Shown: positions 1 through 6,932 of the stretch, piece by piece
How the letters are laid out: every line of letters starts with the position of its first letter
How positions within the stretch are numbered: the stretch's first letter is position 1
Source of the DNA: Planctomycetia bacterium
Lineage (GTDB): Bacteria; Planctomycetota; Phycisphaerae; Phycisphaerales; SM1A02
Assembly (NCBI GenBank): GCA_009936695.1
Contig: JAACEA010000232.1
Span: 1 to 9,453 of the forward strand
Direction: 5' to 3'
Length of the DNA stretch: 9,453 bases
Translations under genes and position numbers: made by a program
The notes under the pieces: model-generated
The model's database searches: none
Seen by the model: only the letters and a program-made list of their open reading frames with translations
What the model was told of the DNA's origin: nothing

Positions 1-1
1 A

Positions 2-382
2 GGCACGAGCGACTGGAACGGACCACCCTCGTGGTCGATCGGAACCCGGAGCCGGATCCCCCGCCCCGCCGACACCATCTCGATGGTCGCGGAGCATGAC
101 CGCCGCGGACACAACATCAACGGCTGGGGCATCAACCCCTACACCCCCGACTGGATCGACCAGCTCATGATCTGGGACACGGGGTACTTCAACTTCGCCT
201 TCGCCGACGGGCACGTCGAGCGGCACAAGTGGGCCGGGAAGAGCTACTCCCACCCCGAGCCGATCGAGATCGCCTTCAACAGTCCGACGCAGCTCACCAA
301 CATCTACTACCCGGGGCCGGACTGGGACTGGGTGTCCAAGCGACTCTTCCCCGGTAGTGCCGCGCTCTACGGCGGCTGGTGA
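2..382 (+). CDS. Prepilin-type H-X9-DG domain protein, C-terminal part (gene enters from the left edge)
   Basis: The reading frame is open from the first base of the window to the TGA at 380-382, so this is the last 126 residues of a longer gene; the internal ATG at 83 is probably not the start. The diagnostic part is F-A-F-A-D-G-H-V-E-R, which matches the C-terminal signature of planctomycete pilin-like proteins that carry a FTLIE-type N-terminal prepilin peptide (the so-called H-X9-DG or DUF1559-like group). These proteins are thought to be exported through a type II/IV pilus-like route, but individual functions are mostly unknown. The tail is rich in W, Y, P and G, as is common in this group. 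The histidine that names the motif is aspartate here (D-T-G-Y then ADG). The next gene follows almost without a gap, suggesting co-transcription. The N-terminal methylation motif lies outside the window, so the assignment rests on the C-terminal signature only. Confidence 0.72.
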   Translation, partial: GTSDWNGPPSWSIGTRSRIPRPADTISMVAEHDRRGHNINGWGINPYTPDWIDQLMIWDTGYFNFAFADGHVERHKWAGKSYSHPEPIEIAFNSPTQLTNIYYPGPDWDWVSKRLFPGSAALYGGW

Positions 383-390
383 ATCGACCA

Positions 391-789
391 ATGACTCCTT
401 CAGCAGGTCCACGAGGACTTCCACCCCTCGGACTGATGCTCGCCTCGATCCTGCTCGCTTCGGGTTGCGATCGCGGCGAGATGCCGGCGGTGGAACCCGA
501 GGACGGCGGGGTCGGCGTCCTCGGTGAACCCGTCAGTCTGGACGATGATCCGGTGGTCGCCGGTTTTCGCGCGGAAGCGGCGGACTACCTCGAGATGCGA
601 GCGGCCCTCGGCGACCTCGATCGCCGGATGGCGGCGGGCGACGCCACGCCCGAGGAGGTCGAGGCGTGGCGGGCCATGCAGGAAAAGTGCGACGGGGAAC
701 GTCTCCGTCTGAACACCATCCTGTACGCTGACTCGGTCGATCCGGAGCGTCGGAGAGCGATGTTCTGGATCCTTCAGTCGGCGAACTGA
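391..789 (+). CDS. Small hypothetical lipoprotein
   Basis: A 132-residue protein with a lipoprotein signal peptide: an arginine-containing start, a hydrophobic stretch at about residues 10-24, and a lipobox-like L-A-S-G-C with the cysteine at residue 26. The mature part begins acidic (residues 29-53), which could be a flexible tether. It continues as a charged, probably alpha-helical domain (residues 55-130) with two patches rich in A, E, R and L. I do not recognise the family. The ATG at 391 is preceded by GGTGA eight bases upstream. A GTG at 379 in the same frame would overlap the previous stop by four bases (GTGA) and is a real alternative, adding four residues. Either start places it tightly behind the H-X9-DG gene, so the two are probably translated from one message. 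Function unknown; an envelope accessory to the pilin-like protein is only a guess. Confidence 0.75.
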   Translation: MTPSAGPRGLPPLGLMLASILLASGCDRGEMPAVEPEDGGVGVLGEPVSLDDDPVVAGFRAEAADYLEMRAALGDLDRRMAAGDATPEEVEAWRAMQEKCDGERLRLNTILYADSVDPERRRAMFWILQSAN

Positions 790-860
790 TCGCCATCCCG
801 ACGGATCCGGCATCACCGGCCGATTCCATCCGCTCCGACCTCGCCTCCCAGGATTTCGTG

Positions 861-1292
861 ATGCCATCAAGCCTTCGACCGATCGTCCGATCCTTGCTCG
901 TGACCGGGGTCCTCGCCCTCGGCGGATGCGTGAATCCGTTCATCGAGAACTACGTGGGAACACGCCAGACGTCCACGGGCGATCCGGTTCGAATCGTGGC
1001 CAAGACGAACGCACCCCGACTCGGTACCAGCCGGTTCTCGAAGAAGATGGAGATCGGCGAACTTCCCGGTGACAAGGAAGCTCGCGCCGCCGCGGCCGAA
1101 GTCGGCGCGGGATCGTACTGGTGGAGATTCGCGCCGAGCTACTCCGCTGGAAACGAATCCGCGAAGATGCGGGCCGGCAGCGGACGCGTCGGAAGCACCG
1201 AGTCGTTCGGACCCGCATTCGGCGAAAAGACCATCAAGTGGTACGACTTCGAGGCGGTGTTCTACGCCAACGCCCCGAAGGCCGACGAGTAG
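861..1292 (+). CDS. Small hypothetical lipoprotein
   Basis: A 143-residue protein with a clear lipoprotein signal: basic start (R6, R10), hydrophobic residues 12-20 and lipobox L-G-G-C with the cysteine at 23. The mature part contains L-G-T-S-R-F (55-60), then an alanine-rich helix ending in E-V-G-A (80-83), and finishes with W-Y-D-F-E-A-V-F-Y (127-135). The order 'GTSxF, Ala-rich helix with VGA, aromatic run, YDxxAxF' is reminiscent of small bacterial lipoproteins with an alpha/beta fold, but I cannot name a family with confidence. I chose ATG 861 over the adjacent in-frame GTG 858 because AGGA at 850-853 lies seven bases before the ATG and only four before the GTG. It is 71 bases downstream of the previous lipoprotein on the same strand and is the last gene before a strong hairpin terminator. 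Confidence 0.75.
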   Translation: MPSSLRPIVRSLLVTGVLALGGCVNPFIENYVGTRQTSTGDPVRIVAKTNAPRLGTSRFSKKMEIGELPGDKEARAAAAEVGAGSYWWRFAPSYSAGNESAKMRAGSGRVGSTESFGPAFGEKTIKWYDFEAVFYANAPKADE

Positions 1293-1324
1293 ACCGTGAT
1301 CCGGTCCGGTCGTTGCACGAAAAA

Positions 1325-1350
1325 GGAGGGCCGTCCGTGGACGGCCCTCC
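1325..1350. terminator. Strong GC hairpin between convergent genes, probably a bidirectional terminator
   Basis: The arms 1325-1336 (GGAGGGCCGTCC) and 1339-1350 (GGACGGCCCTCC) are perfect inverted copies. With a realistic four-base loop the stem is 11 bp. Five A residues (1320-1324) precede the left arm, so a minus-strand transcript reads stem then UUUUU, a classic intrinsic terminator for the metalloprotease gene ending at 1394. On the plus strand the stem is followed by TCGTGTTTCTT, a weaker T-rich tail that could end the lipoprotein operon finishing at 1292. Confidence 0.85.
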
Positions 1351-1393
1351 TCGTGTTTCTTCGAACCGGATCGCTCGAGCACGACCCGACGGA

Positions 1394-4165
1394 TCAGTTG
1401 TAGACGTAATCCGCGTTCAAGACCCGATCGATGATCGCCTTGGCATCCGCGAGGTGAGCTCGTGAATAGGCGTCGAGCCGGCTTCCGTCCCGACTCAGCA
1501 CTTCGCCGATCTGCTCGTCGAGCTCGCGAAGCTGCTGTCGAGAGAGACTCGCGACGGCGCCCTCGGAGGGACCGAAGCGAGGACTTCCGCCGGAGAGGGC
1601 CACCAGTCGTTCAAGATGGGCACGCTGGAGGTTGCGACGAAGACTGGAGATGTACGCGTCGGTGTTGCTGCGGTTCCCGTTCGGGCGAGCGTCCAGCTCG
1701 GTCCAGACCGCGGCCTTCACACTCGCCATGGTCTCCGGAATGGTGAGCACGTCCTCACCCTCGACCGCCCGGAACTCGTTGTCGTACATCCGGTTCAGCG
1801 TGGTGGGATTGAGGACCAGCGTCAGCGCCGTGTTCTGGACGCTGCCGATTCGGTTGTGGACGTCGAAGGTGGGATCCATCGCCGCCGCTCTCATGCCACC
1901 GCCGTCGAACCACTTCTCGACCGTCATCTTCCGGAGCAGTTCCGGAGTCAGACCGTAGGCCGCGTCGGGCGTGGTCGCATCGAGCACGACCGCCAGCGCC
2001 CGCCGCTGCTGATCGGCCGGGATGTCGGTGATCGGGTCGATCTCCGCACCCTTCTTGACGCGGTTGATGGTGCTTCCGCCGATCCAGTTTCCGGCGATGC
2101 TCACCGCGCCGAGATGCTTCGAGAGGGTCATGAGATACCCGGCCCGGGCCTTGGACCAGCCTTCGCCGTCGTCGACCATCTCATCGATGATCCGGCCACG
2201 AAGTTCCTGGACGATCGCGAGCTGGGCATCGACGTAGTCGAGCGGGTTCTGGGCATGGTCGAAGCGACGAGCCATGGGGTCGGGCCCCTGGGTGTCCTCG
2301 TCGGTCAGGTACCGCAGTGCGGGCTCACCGCAACGCGCGAGGACCTCGTCCGTCTTGCCGGGGGTGTACCCGTAGGCGATCGCCCACATGTCGTAGGGCC
2401 CGAGCGTGGTGGTGGTCCACGGTCCCTGCACCACCTCGTCGCCGAATGCGATGTTGACCGGCAGGTAGTCCATCACCGACGAGGAGATGGGGCCATCGAA
2501 GCCATCGCTGTTCATCTCCTCGTAGGAGACGAGTTCGGAGCCGACGAAGTTGTGCCGAAGACCGAGCGTGTGCCCGACCTCGTGCATGATCACCTCCTTG
2601 AGGAGGGGACCGATGAACTCCTCGGGGATTCCGTCGAGCTTCTGGCCGTCCGGATCCGTCGTGTCCGAAAGACCGAGCAGCTCGGCGTTCATCCGCATGA
2701 AGGCGACGTCCATCGACTTCCGCATCGCGTTCTGGCACGCCGTGCAGGCGTGAGCGTCGCTTTCGACGGCGTGCCCTTCGGGGCCGGCGCCCGCGACGAG
2801 CTTTCCGGGACCGTCGAGACTCGGGTGCATGGCTCGCAGGCCCTTGCCTCGAAGTTCCTCGTAACGAGCCGCGATGTCGGTCGCCACCTGCTCGCGATCC
2901 TGCGGGGCCGCGAGGATCACCCGCGGATCGAATTCAGGATTGTCGATCAGCCACTCCACCGTCTCGGCGCCGAGGCTCTCCATCGCCGCATGGGGGATCT
3001 GGCGCTGCCAGCCGTCGACCCAGGAGCTGACGAAGCCTTCATCCATGACGATGTCGGCGTCGAGAATCTGACCGGTCTTGGGATGGACCCGGCTGGGTCC
3101 GATCGCGAAGCCCATGTTCGCGTTGGTCCAGACCATGAAGTTGTATCGCGCGTCCTCGGGGTCCTTGTCCATGTGGGCCCCGGTCAGCTTGTCCTGCTGG
3201 TAGACCTCGACCGCGTTGACGATGCCGATCTCCTCGAAGGCCTTGTTCCACTCGAGAATGCCGTCGCGGACCCAGCGACGATAGCGCACCGGCACGGTGT
3301 GCTCGACGTAGAAGACGATGGGCTTCTTGGGCGGGCTCATCTTGAGACTGGGGTCCGCCTTCTCCAGATGCCAGCGATTGACGTATCGCTTCCACGGGGT
3401 GTCCGCGGCCGGGTCGCCCAGGTCCTGGATGCTGGTCGTGAAGTAGCCGACGCGATCGTCCGCCTCCCGGGGGCGATAGCCGGTGTTGGAGGGAATCAAC
3501 GCGATCGAGTAGTAGAGCTTCGCGAATCGACCGCTGCTGAGGGGCATCTGGTAGCAGAGCTCGACGTTGCCCGGGAAGGTCTTCGCCTTCTCGACCGTCG
3601 CGAGCCTGGAGTTGGCACCCGCGGCGACGCGACCGAAGAAGCTGGTCGCCTGATTCACGAAGAGGCTGTTCAGGTCGATCACCGGACCGCCACCGGGCCC
3701 CATCGTGAGAATCGGGACTTCGAGAATCACGCGGTCGGTGAAGACCCGCTGCGTCGCGTCCTTGCTCTGCTTGTCACCGGAGGAGATCACCGCGTAGTTC
3801 GGCTCGACGAGGGCGAGCCGCTTTCCGAATCGCTTCCAACGGGCGTACTGGTCCCCGGTCTGGACCGCGGACGTCTGCACGCCGGACGCGACCGTCCAAG
3901 CCATGAAGAGGTCCTGCTTCTCGAAGTTCCGGGGCAGCTCGGCGAGCGTTCGCTGGGTCTTCTTGTTCACCCAGATCCGGTACATGCCTCGGGCGCCGTC
4001 GGCCGGGGCCACTTCCGTGAAGCCTTCCGAGATCTTCTCGAACGGCGGAAAGTCCTGGGTCGCGCGGGCACCCGGAGGGGCCTGCATCGCAGTCGCCGGC
4101 ATGGCGGCGACGATGGACGTCAGGCCGGTCACCCCGGCGAGAAGAAGGGCTCTGGATCGGACCAT
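1394..4165 (-). CDS. Secreted zinc-dependent metalloprotease, DUF4953/DUF5117/DUF5118 (met-zincin) family
   Basis: A 923-residue exported endopeptidase. The signal peptide occupies residues 1-26 (R3, R5, hydrophobic 6-21, A-T-A then M27). A DUF5118-like segment with I-W-V-N-K-K lies at about 45-95, followed by a DUF5117-like beta-rich region to roughly residue 300. The catalytic domain holds HEVGHTLGLRH, with zinc ligands H528, H532 and H538 and the catalytic base E529; a Met-turn candidate S-V-M-D-Y at M565 supports a metzincin fold. A C-T-A-C pair sits at 474-477, upstream of the active site. Length and domain order fit the family, whose members are extracellular or periplasmic; no natural substrate can be inferred. 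The open frame extends upstream to 4405, but ATG 4165 is chosen because it starts a canonical signal peptide and has GGAG about nine bases upstream; the extra 80 residues look non-coding. It lies 169 bases behind the PA14 gene on the same strand. Confidence 0.93.
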   Translation of the reverse strand: MVRSRALLLAGVTGLTSIVAAMPATAMQAPPGARATQDFPPFEKISEGFTEVAPADGARGMYRIWVNKKTQRTLAELPRNFEKQDLFMAWTVASGVQTSAVQTGDQYARWKRFGKRLALVEPNYAVISSGDKQSKDATQRVFTDRVILEVPILTMGPGGGPVIDLNSLFVNQATSFFGRVAAGANSRLATVEKAKTFPGNVELCYQMPLSSGRFAKLYYSIALIPSNTGYRPREADDRVGYFTTSIQDLGDPAADTPWKRYVNRWHLEKADPSLKMSPPKKPIVFYVEHTVPVRYRRWVRDGILEWNKAFEEIGIVNAVEVYQQDKLTGAHMDKDPEDARYNFMVWTNANMGFAIGPSRVHPKTGQILDADIVMDEGFVSSWVDGWQRQIPHAAMESLGAETVEWLIDNPEFDPRVILAAPQDREQVATDIAARYEELRGKGLRAMHPSLDGPGKLVAGAGPEGHAVESDAHACTACQNAMRKSMDVAFMRMNAELLGLSDTTDPDGQKLDGIPEEFIGPLLKEVIMHEVGHTLGLRHNFVGSELVSYEEMNSDGFDGPISSSVMDYLPVNIAFGDEVVQGPWTTTTLGPYDMWAIAYGYTPGKTDEVLARCGEPALRYLTDEDTQGPDPMARRFDHAQNPLDYVDAQLAIVQELRGRIIDEMVDDGEGWSKARAGYLMTLSKHLGAVSIAGNWIGGSTINRVKKGAEIDPITDIPADQQRRALAVVLDATTPDAAYGLTPELLRKMTVEKWFDGGGMRAAAMDPTFDVHNRIGSVQNTALTLVLNPTTLNRMYDNEFRAVEGEDVLTIPETMASVKAAVWTELDARPNGNRSNTDAYISSLRRNLQRAHLERLVALSGGSPRFGPSEGAVASLSRQQLRELDEQIGEVLSRDGSRLDAYSRAHLADAKAIIDRVLNADYVYN

Positions 4166-4334
4166 GATTCGGGTCTCCGGACGGTTTGGAGCTTGATTTC
4201 GACCGCAGATGCATACACCGTTCAGAGGCATCGACGGACCTGGTGATGACAGAATAGGGGCTTCCAACGCTACCGGTGACCGGAAGCGGGGTTGCTCCTG
4301 CGATTCGGTGGTACTCGTTGCCGTGTTCGCCGGT

Positions 4335-5408
4335 TCACTGGGTTTCGGATTCTCCCTTTCGATCCGGAATCGAGACGGCGCGGAGGGGCCGGGAATCGAG
4401 GCCACTCGGTCCGCTCACCCCGACACCGACGTGCCCCGGACCGGCTCCCTGCCAGTGAAGCACCTCCAGCTCGACGACTCCACCCTCCCCCAGCTCCACC
4501 GGCTCGGACACCTGGCCGGTCCGGCCGGTCCAGACATCGGGTGGCGTCCAGCTGGAAAGGCCCGCGATCGACCGCCATTCCCCGGACTCGCCCGACCGTC
4601 TCATTCGGAGGGTCGCGAGATCGTCCGCCGTGACCTGAAAGCGGTACGGGCCGGATGCAGGAGCCCTGAATCGACCCCGGAGCCGGGTGGCGACGTTCGT
4701 CCCGACATCCGCGGAATACATCGAATAGAGATCTTCGACCCGGGTCGGAGGGGTTTGAAGCACCTCGAGTGGATACGGCTCGCCACGAGCGATCCCATTC
4801 CAGACCTCCAGTCGAAACGCGGGCTCCAGACGCATCCCGATCGGGACGTGGATGCCCGAAGGCCCCCCCGGAACCTGCCACGCCACGGAGAGATGCCCCG
4901 TGCCGTCGACGTTCCGCTGGCGTGCCTCGAGGTGGTACCGCCGCCCCTTGATGAGCACGATCGGACGAGAGGTCTGCGTGGGCTGCCGATCGAACTCGTC
5001 CCGCCCCGTGAAACCACGGACCGAAGCGATGGGACGCCCGTTCGCCGGGTCCTCCGAGGTCGAAAGCAGCAGGACCCCGTCATCGTCCGACGCGATCGAG
5101 AATCGATAGGCCCCGGTTCGAGGCGCCTCGATCCAGCCACGCAGACGCTGCCGCGACCCGTCACCAGCGTCGGCGAACCCCACCGGACTCGTGACGACCT
5201 CGGAGCGATCCGGCGTACCGTCGAACGCCGCCGCGTCGATGGACCACGGTGCGTCATCCACCCCGTGCCACACCGCCCGCTCGAAGACGAAGGGGCGCTC
5301 GGGCGAAGGCTCGTCGACCGCGTCGGCGGATCCGCCGACGACCAATACGAGACCGAGCCTCAGGAGAAACCGGTGTGCGATGCATCGATTCACGGTGGTA
5401 GGCTCCAT
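4335..5408 (-). CDS. Exported protein with two tandem PA14-like domains
   Basis: A 357-residue protein with a signal peptide (hydrophobic 14-26, cleavage likely after A-D-A at residue 30). Two repeats share the PA14 pattern. Repeat one (about 45-180) has G-W-I-E-A-P-R-T-G-A-Y-R-F at 91-103, the acidic triple S-D-D-D-G at 108-111, and an L-E-A-R-Q strand followed by H-L-S-V-A-W. Repeat two (about 198-335) has G-R-F-R-A-P-A-S-G-P-Y-R-F at 245-257, A-D-D-L at 261-264, then V-E-L-E-V-L-H-W and H-V-G-V-G-V. PA14 is a beta-barrel domain used for carbohydrate binding or as a non-catalytic module of secreted enzymes and adhesins. No catalytic domain, anchor or sorting signal is visible after the second repeat. 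The SD upstream of ATG 5408 is poor. Neighbours are the protease downstream and, divergently, a membrane protein 57 bases away. Confidence 0.85.
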   Translation of the reverse strand: MEPTTVNRCIAHRFLLRLGLVLVVGGSADAVDEPSPERPFVFERAVWHGVDDAPWSIDAAAFDGTPDRSEVVTSPVGFADAGDGSRQRLRGWIEAPRTGAYRFSIASDDDGVLLLSTSEDPANGRPIASVRGFTGRDEFDRQPTQTSRPIVLIKGRRYHLEARQRNVDGTGHLSVAWQVPGGPSGIHVPIGMRLEPAFRLEVWNGIARGEPYPLEVLQTPPTRVEDLYSMYSADVGTNVATRLRGRFRAPASGPYRFQVTADDLATLRMRRSGESGEWRSIAGLSSWTPPDVWTGRTGQVSEPVELGEGGVVELEVLHWQGAGPGHVGVGVSGPSGLDSRPLRAVSIPDRKGESETQ

Positions 5409-5465
5409 CGAGGGGCTCGGAACACCAATCCGGCTCCCAGCCTACACCCTTCGGAACCGCACACG

Positions 5466-5969
5466 ATGTCGGACCTTCTCGAGAGCCTTCGCCAGTCCTT
5501 TGCAGACCCCGTGACCCGTCATGCGATGCTCGTGCACTTCCCGATCGCGATCTCGGTCCTCGCGGTCCCGTTCGTGCTCGCCCTCTGTGGGATTCCGGGA
5601 CGTCCGGCCGTCACCTACCGGCTGGTGCTCGCGATCGTGCTCTTCGCAACCGCGGTCGTGGCGTGGCAGGCGGGCGAAGCCGGTGAAGCCGCGGAACCGA
5701 TCGTGGAAACCAGACTCCGTACCGACGTGGCCCGCGACGTCCTGGCCGATCATGCGAGTCGCGGAGAGATCATTCCGATCCTCCTCGCCGCCAACGCCGG
5801 CCTCGTCGCCATGACGCTCGTTCCGAGGCGCCGGTTCCGCCTCGGTCTTGGAATCGCGTCGGCCGCGTTCGTGTTCCTGAACGCGGGGCTGATCGGGCTC
5901 ACCGCCCATGAGGGCGGGCTGCTGGTGCATCGTCACGGCGGCTCGGCCCCGGTGGTGACACCGCCCTGA
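5466..5969 (+). CDS. DUF2231-like four-helix inner-membrane protein
   Basis: A 167-residue protein with four hydrophobic segments at about 24-42, 50-68, 102-119 and 126-146. The first helix opens with V-H-F-P-I-A (23-28), the hallmark of DUF2231 membrane proteins. The end, T-A-H-E-G-G-L-L-V-H-R-H-G (146-158), matches the family's G-G-x-L-V-x-x-H-G tail. Histidines 24, 96, 148, 155 and 157 are placed near the membrane faces, and members are suspected, not proven, to bind heme or metal. I chose ATG 5466 because it gives a normal-length family member; the same frame is open much further upstream (to 4209) only as an antisense shadow of the PA14 gene. No clear SD precedes it. It is divergent from the PA14 gene and convergent with the gene at 5988, only 18 bases away, so it is probably monocistronic. 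Confidence 0.82.
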   Translation: MSDLLESLRQSFADPVTRHAMLVHFPIAISVLAVPFVLALCGIPGRPAVTYRLVLAIVLFATAVVAWQAGEAGEAAEPIVETRLRTDVARDVLADHASRGEIIPILLAANAGLVAMTLVPRRRFRLGLGIASAAFVFLNAGLIGLTAHEGGLLVHRHGGSAPVVTPP

Positions 5970-5990
5970 TCGACGCGGGCGTCGGGATCA
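5967..5990. terminator. Compact hairpin spanning both convergent stop codons
   Basis: CGACGC (5971-5976) and GCGTCG (5979-5984) are perfect inverted copies. The flanking TGAT (5967-5970) and ATCA (5987-5990), which contain the two stop codons, can also pair across a two-base bulge. The element occupies the whole 18-base gap between convergent genes. It lacks a T tract on either side, so it is a weak candidate for an intrinsic terminator. Confidence 0.35.
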
Positions 5991-6290
5991 TTCGTCGGCC
6001 GGGCCGAGGAACCGGGCGTGGCGGTCCTCGATCATGGCATGCCATCGACGGCCCGCCCGATCACGAACCTCTCCAAGAAATCGCTCCCGCGTGCAGATCG
6101 TCGGACCACCGTGATTCGGAGGCAGTGCCGCGAAGGTCGCCTCGACCTGAACCGGGCCCTCGGGCCCCTCGACTTCGATTCCCAGCATGTCGAACAGGTG
6201 CATGTCGCCTCCGATCCCGTTTTGATCCGATCGCGCGGCGAGCCATCCCGAACCGCCGTCCACGGAGAAGACGCGACGGGGGACTTTCAT
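5988..6290 (-). CDS. Small hypothetical protein
   Basis: A 100-residue protein I do not recognise. There is no signal peptide or membrane helix. It has a basic start (K2, R5, R6), a G-rich stretch (12-28), a mixed beta-like centre (L-F-D-M-L-G-I-E-V-E at 32-41), one cysteine (C66 in T-I-C-T-R-E-R) and a C-terminus with W83, H84, H91 and the ending F-L-G-P-A-D-E. Codon use is strongly G/C at third positions, as in its neighbours, which supports it as real. The start is uncertain: ATG 6290 has no obvious SD. An in-frame TTG at 6347 overlaps the stop of the upstream inhibitor gene by four bases (TTGA) and would add 19 residues. It is the last gene of the minus-strand group and follows the inhibitor lipoprotein by 53 bases. 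Confidence 0.6.
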   Translation of the reverse strand: MKVPRRVFSVDGGSGWLAARSDQNGIGGDMHLFDMLGIEVEGPEGPVQVEATFAALPPNHGGPTICTRERFLGEVRDRAGRRWHAMIEDRHARFLGPADE

Positions 6291-6343
6291 TTCAACTTTG
6301 TGGGAGCTGGACGGCGCCCATGCCGGGCCGACGATGCGGCCGA

Positions 6344-6787
6344 TCAACCGCCGCCGGACTTCGCGACGATGGCGGTGATGTCGGCCTCGGCCCATCGCGC
6401 CGGCTTCGCGTCCTGCTTCCACGAACGGAGGTAGTGGAACCGGATCGCCCCCTCCCCGGTCTCCATCGCCTCGAAGACGAATCTGGTGTCGCCTTGCGAA
6501 CCCACCTTGGAGATATCCTTCGCCACGAACTCGGAGACGCCGCGCTGACGAAGGAACCCGGGGAGATCGCCCGCGAGCACCCATTCGTAGCCCGTGCCTG
6601 CGTTGCCCGGAAGCATCAGGGCGACCGAACTGCCGACGTTGATCGAGATCTCCGTCACCGCGTCGGGATGGATCGCCTCCACGGAATCGGCTCCCCGGGA
6701 CGCGGAATTCGAAGCACACGCCGAAAGCGCGGCCGCGCTCGAGATCAGCACGAGCGTGGAGAGATGGGATCGCCGGAGTCGGAACAT
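6344..6787 (-). CDS. Lipoprotein with chagasin-type protease inhibitor domain (MEROPS I42)
   Basis: A 147-residue lipoprotein with a strongly basic start (R3, R5, R6), hydrophobic core 9-20 and canonical lipobox L-S-A-C with the cysteine at residue 24. The mature domain, about 40-142, shows the landmarks of chagasin-like inhibitors: G-N-A-G-T-G-Y-E-W (61-69) for the NPTTGYxW loop, then F-V-F-E-A plus the G-x-G-A-I-R-F-H-Y run (103-119), and R-S-W (121-123) in place of the RPW of the third loop. Known members bind the active-site cleft of papain-family cysteine proteases as an immunoglobulin-like beta sandwich; bacterial ones are usually periplasmic or lipid-anchored. The nearby protease is a zinc enzyme and is not an expected target. 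The frame is open upstream to 6955, but ATG 6787 gives the textbook lipoprotein signal. It is 145 bases downstream of the YD-repeat gene. Confidence 0.83.
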   Translation of the reverse strand: MFRLRRSHLSTLVLISSAAALSACASNSASRGADSVEAIHPDAVTEISINVGSSVALMLPGNAGTGYEWVLAGDLPGFLRQRGVSEFVAKDISKVGSQGDTRFVFEAMETGEGAIRFHYLRSWKQDAKPARWAEADITAIVAKSGGG

Positions 6788-6821
6788 GAGGAATTCGTCC
6801 AGTCCTTGAAAGTCAGGATGC

Positions 6822-6853
6822 GTGGCCGTTCCCGTCAGGACAGGACCGGCCAC
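6822..6853. repeat. Inverted repeat in the leader of the inhibitor lipoprotein gene
   Basis: GTGGCCG (6822-6828) and CGGCCAC (6847-6853) form a perfect 7-bp stem with an 18-base loop, about 35 bases before the ATG at 6787. On the transcribed (minus) strand the segment also holds repeated TCCTG blocks. It could be an operator or leader hairpin, or chance in GC-rich DNA. Confidence 0.25.
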
Positions 6854-6932
6854 CGGATGGTTGACGTCGACGAGAAGATGGTATCCACCCGATCTCCCCC
6901 CGCGCGGTGATTCCTGATGGTGGCGAGCAGGC

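Noticed and set aside
1616..4246. An 876-codon open frame on the plus strand opposite the metalloprotease gene
   Set aside because: It is the antisense shadow of a well-supported protease gene in GC-rich DNA. Its translation is full of H, R, G, V and D without domains, signal peptide or family motifs.
4251..4256. TATTCT on the minus strand upstream of the protease, and the same hexamer at 7855-7860 upstream of the YD-repeat gene, as -10 boxes
   Set aside because: Neither has a usable -35 hexamer at 16-18 bases, and a six-base match occurring twice is weak evidence.
4261..4286. CCGGT-G-ACCGG and flanking CTTCC/GGAAG inverted repeats between the PA14 and protease genes
   Set aside because: The central palindrome has a one-base loop and the outer arms are not in register with it; there is no T tract. 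It is probably chance.
4166..4405. N-terminal extension of the metalloprotease (80 residues)
   Set aside because: It would bury a textbook signal peptide inside the protein, and it is rich in P, S and R with no pattern. ATG 4165 has a good SD.
5383..5392. Ten-base palindrome CGATGCATCG near the start of the PA14 gene
   Set aside because: It lies inside the coding sequence, has no loop, and such short palindromes are common in this composition.
4209..5465. Plus-strand frame continuous with the DUF2231-like gene, which would make a 586-residue protein
   Set aside because: The added 419 residues are the antisense of the PA14 gene and low in complexity. The recognisable family protein starts at 5466 and has normal length on its own.
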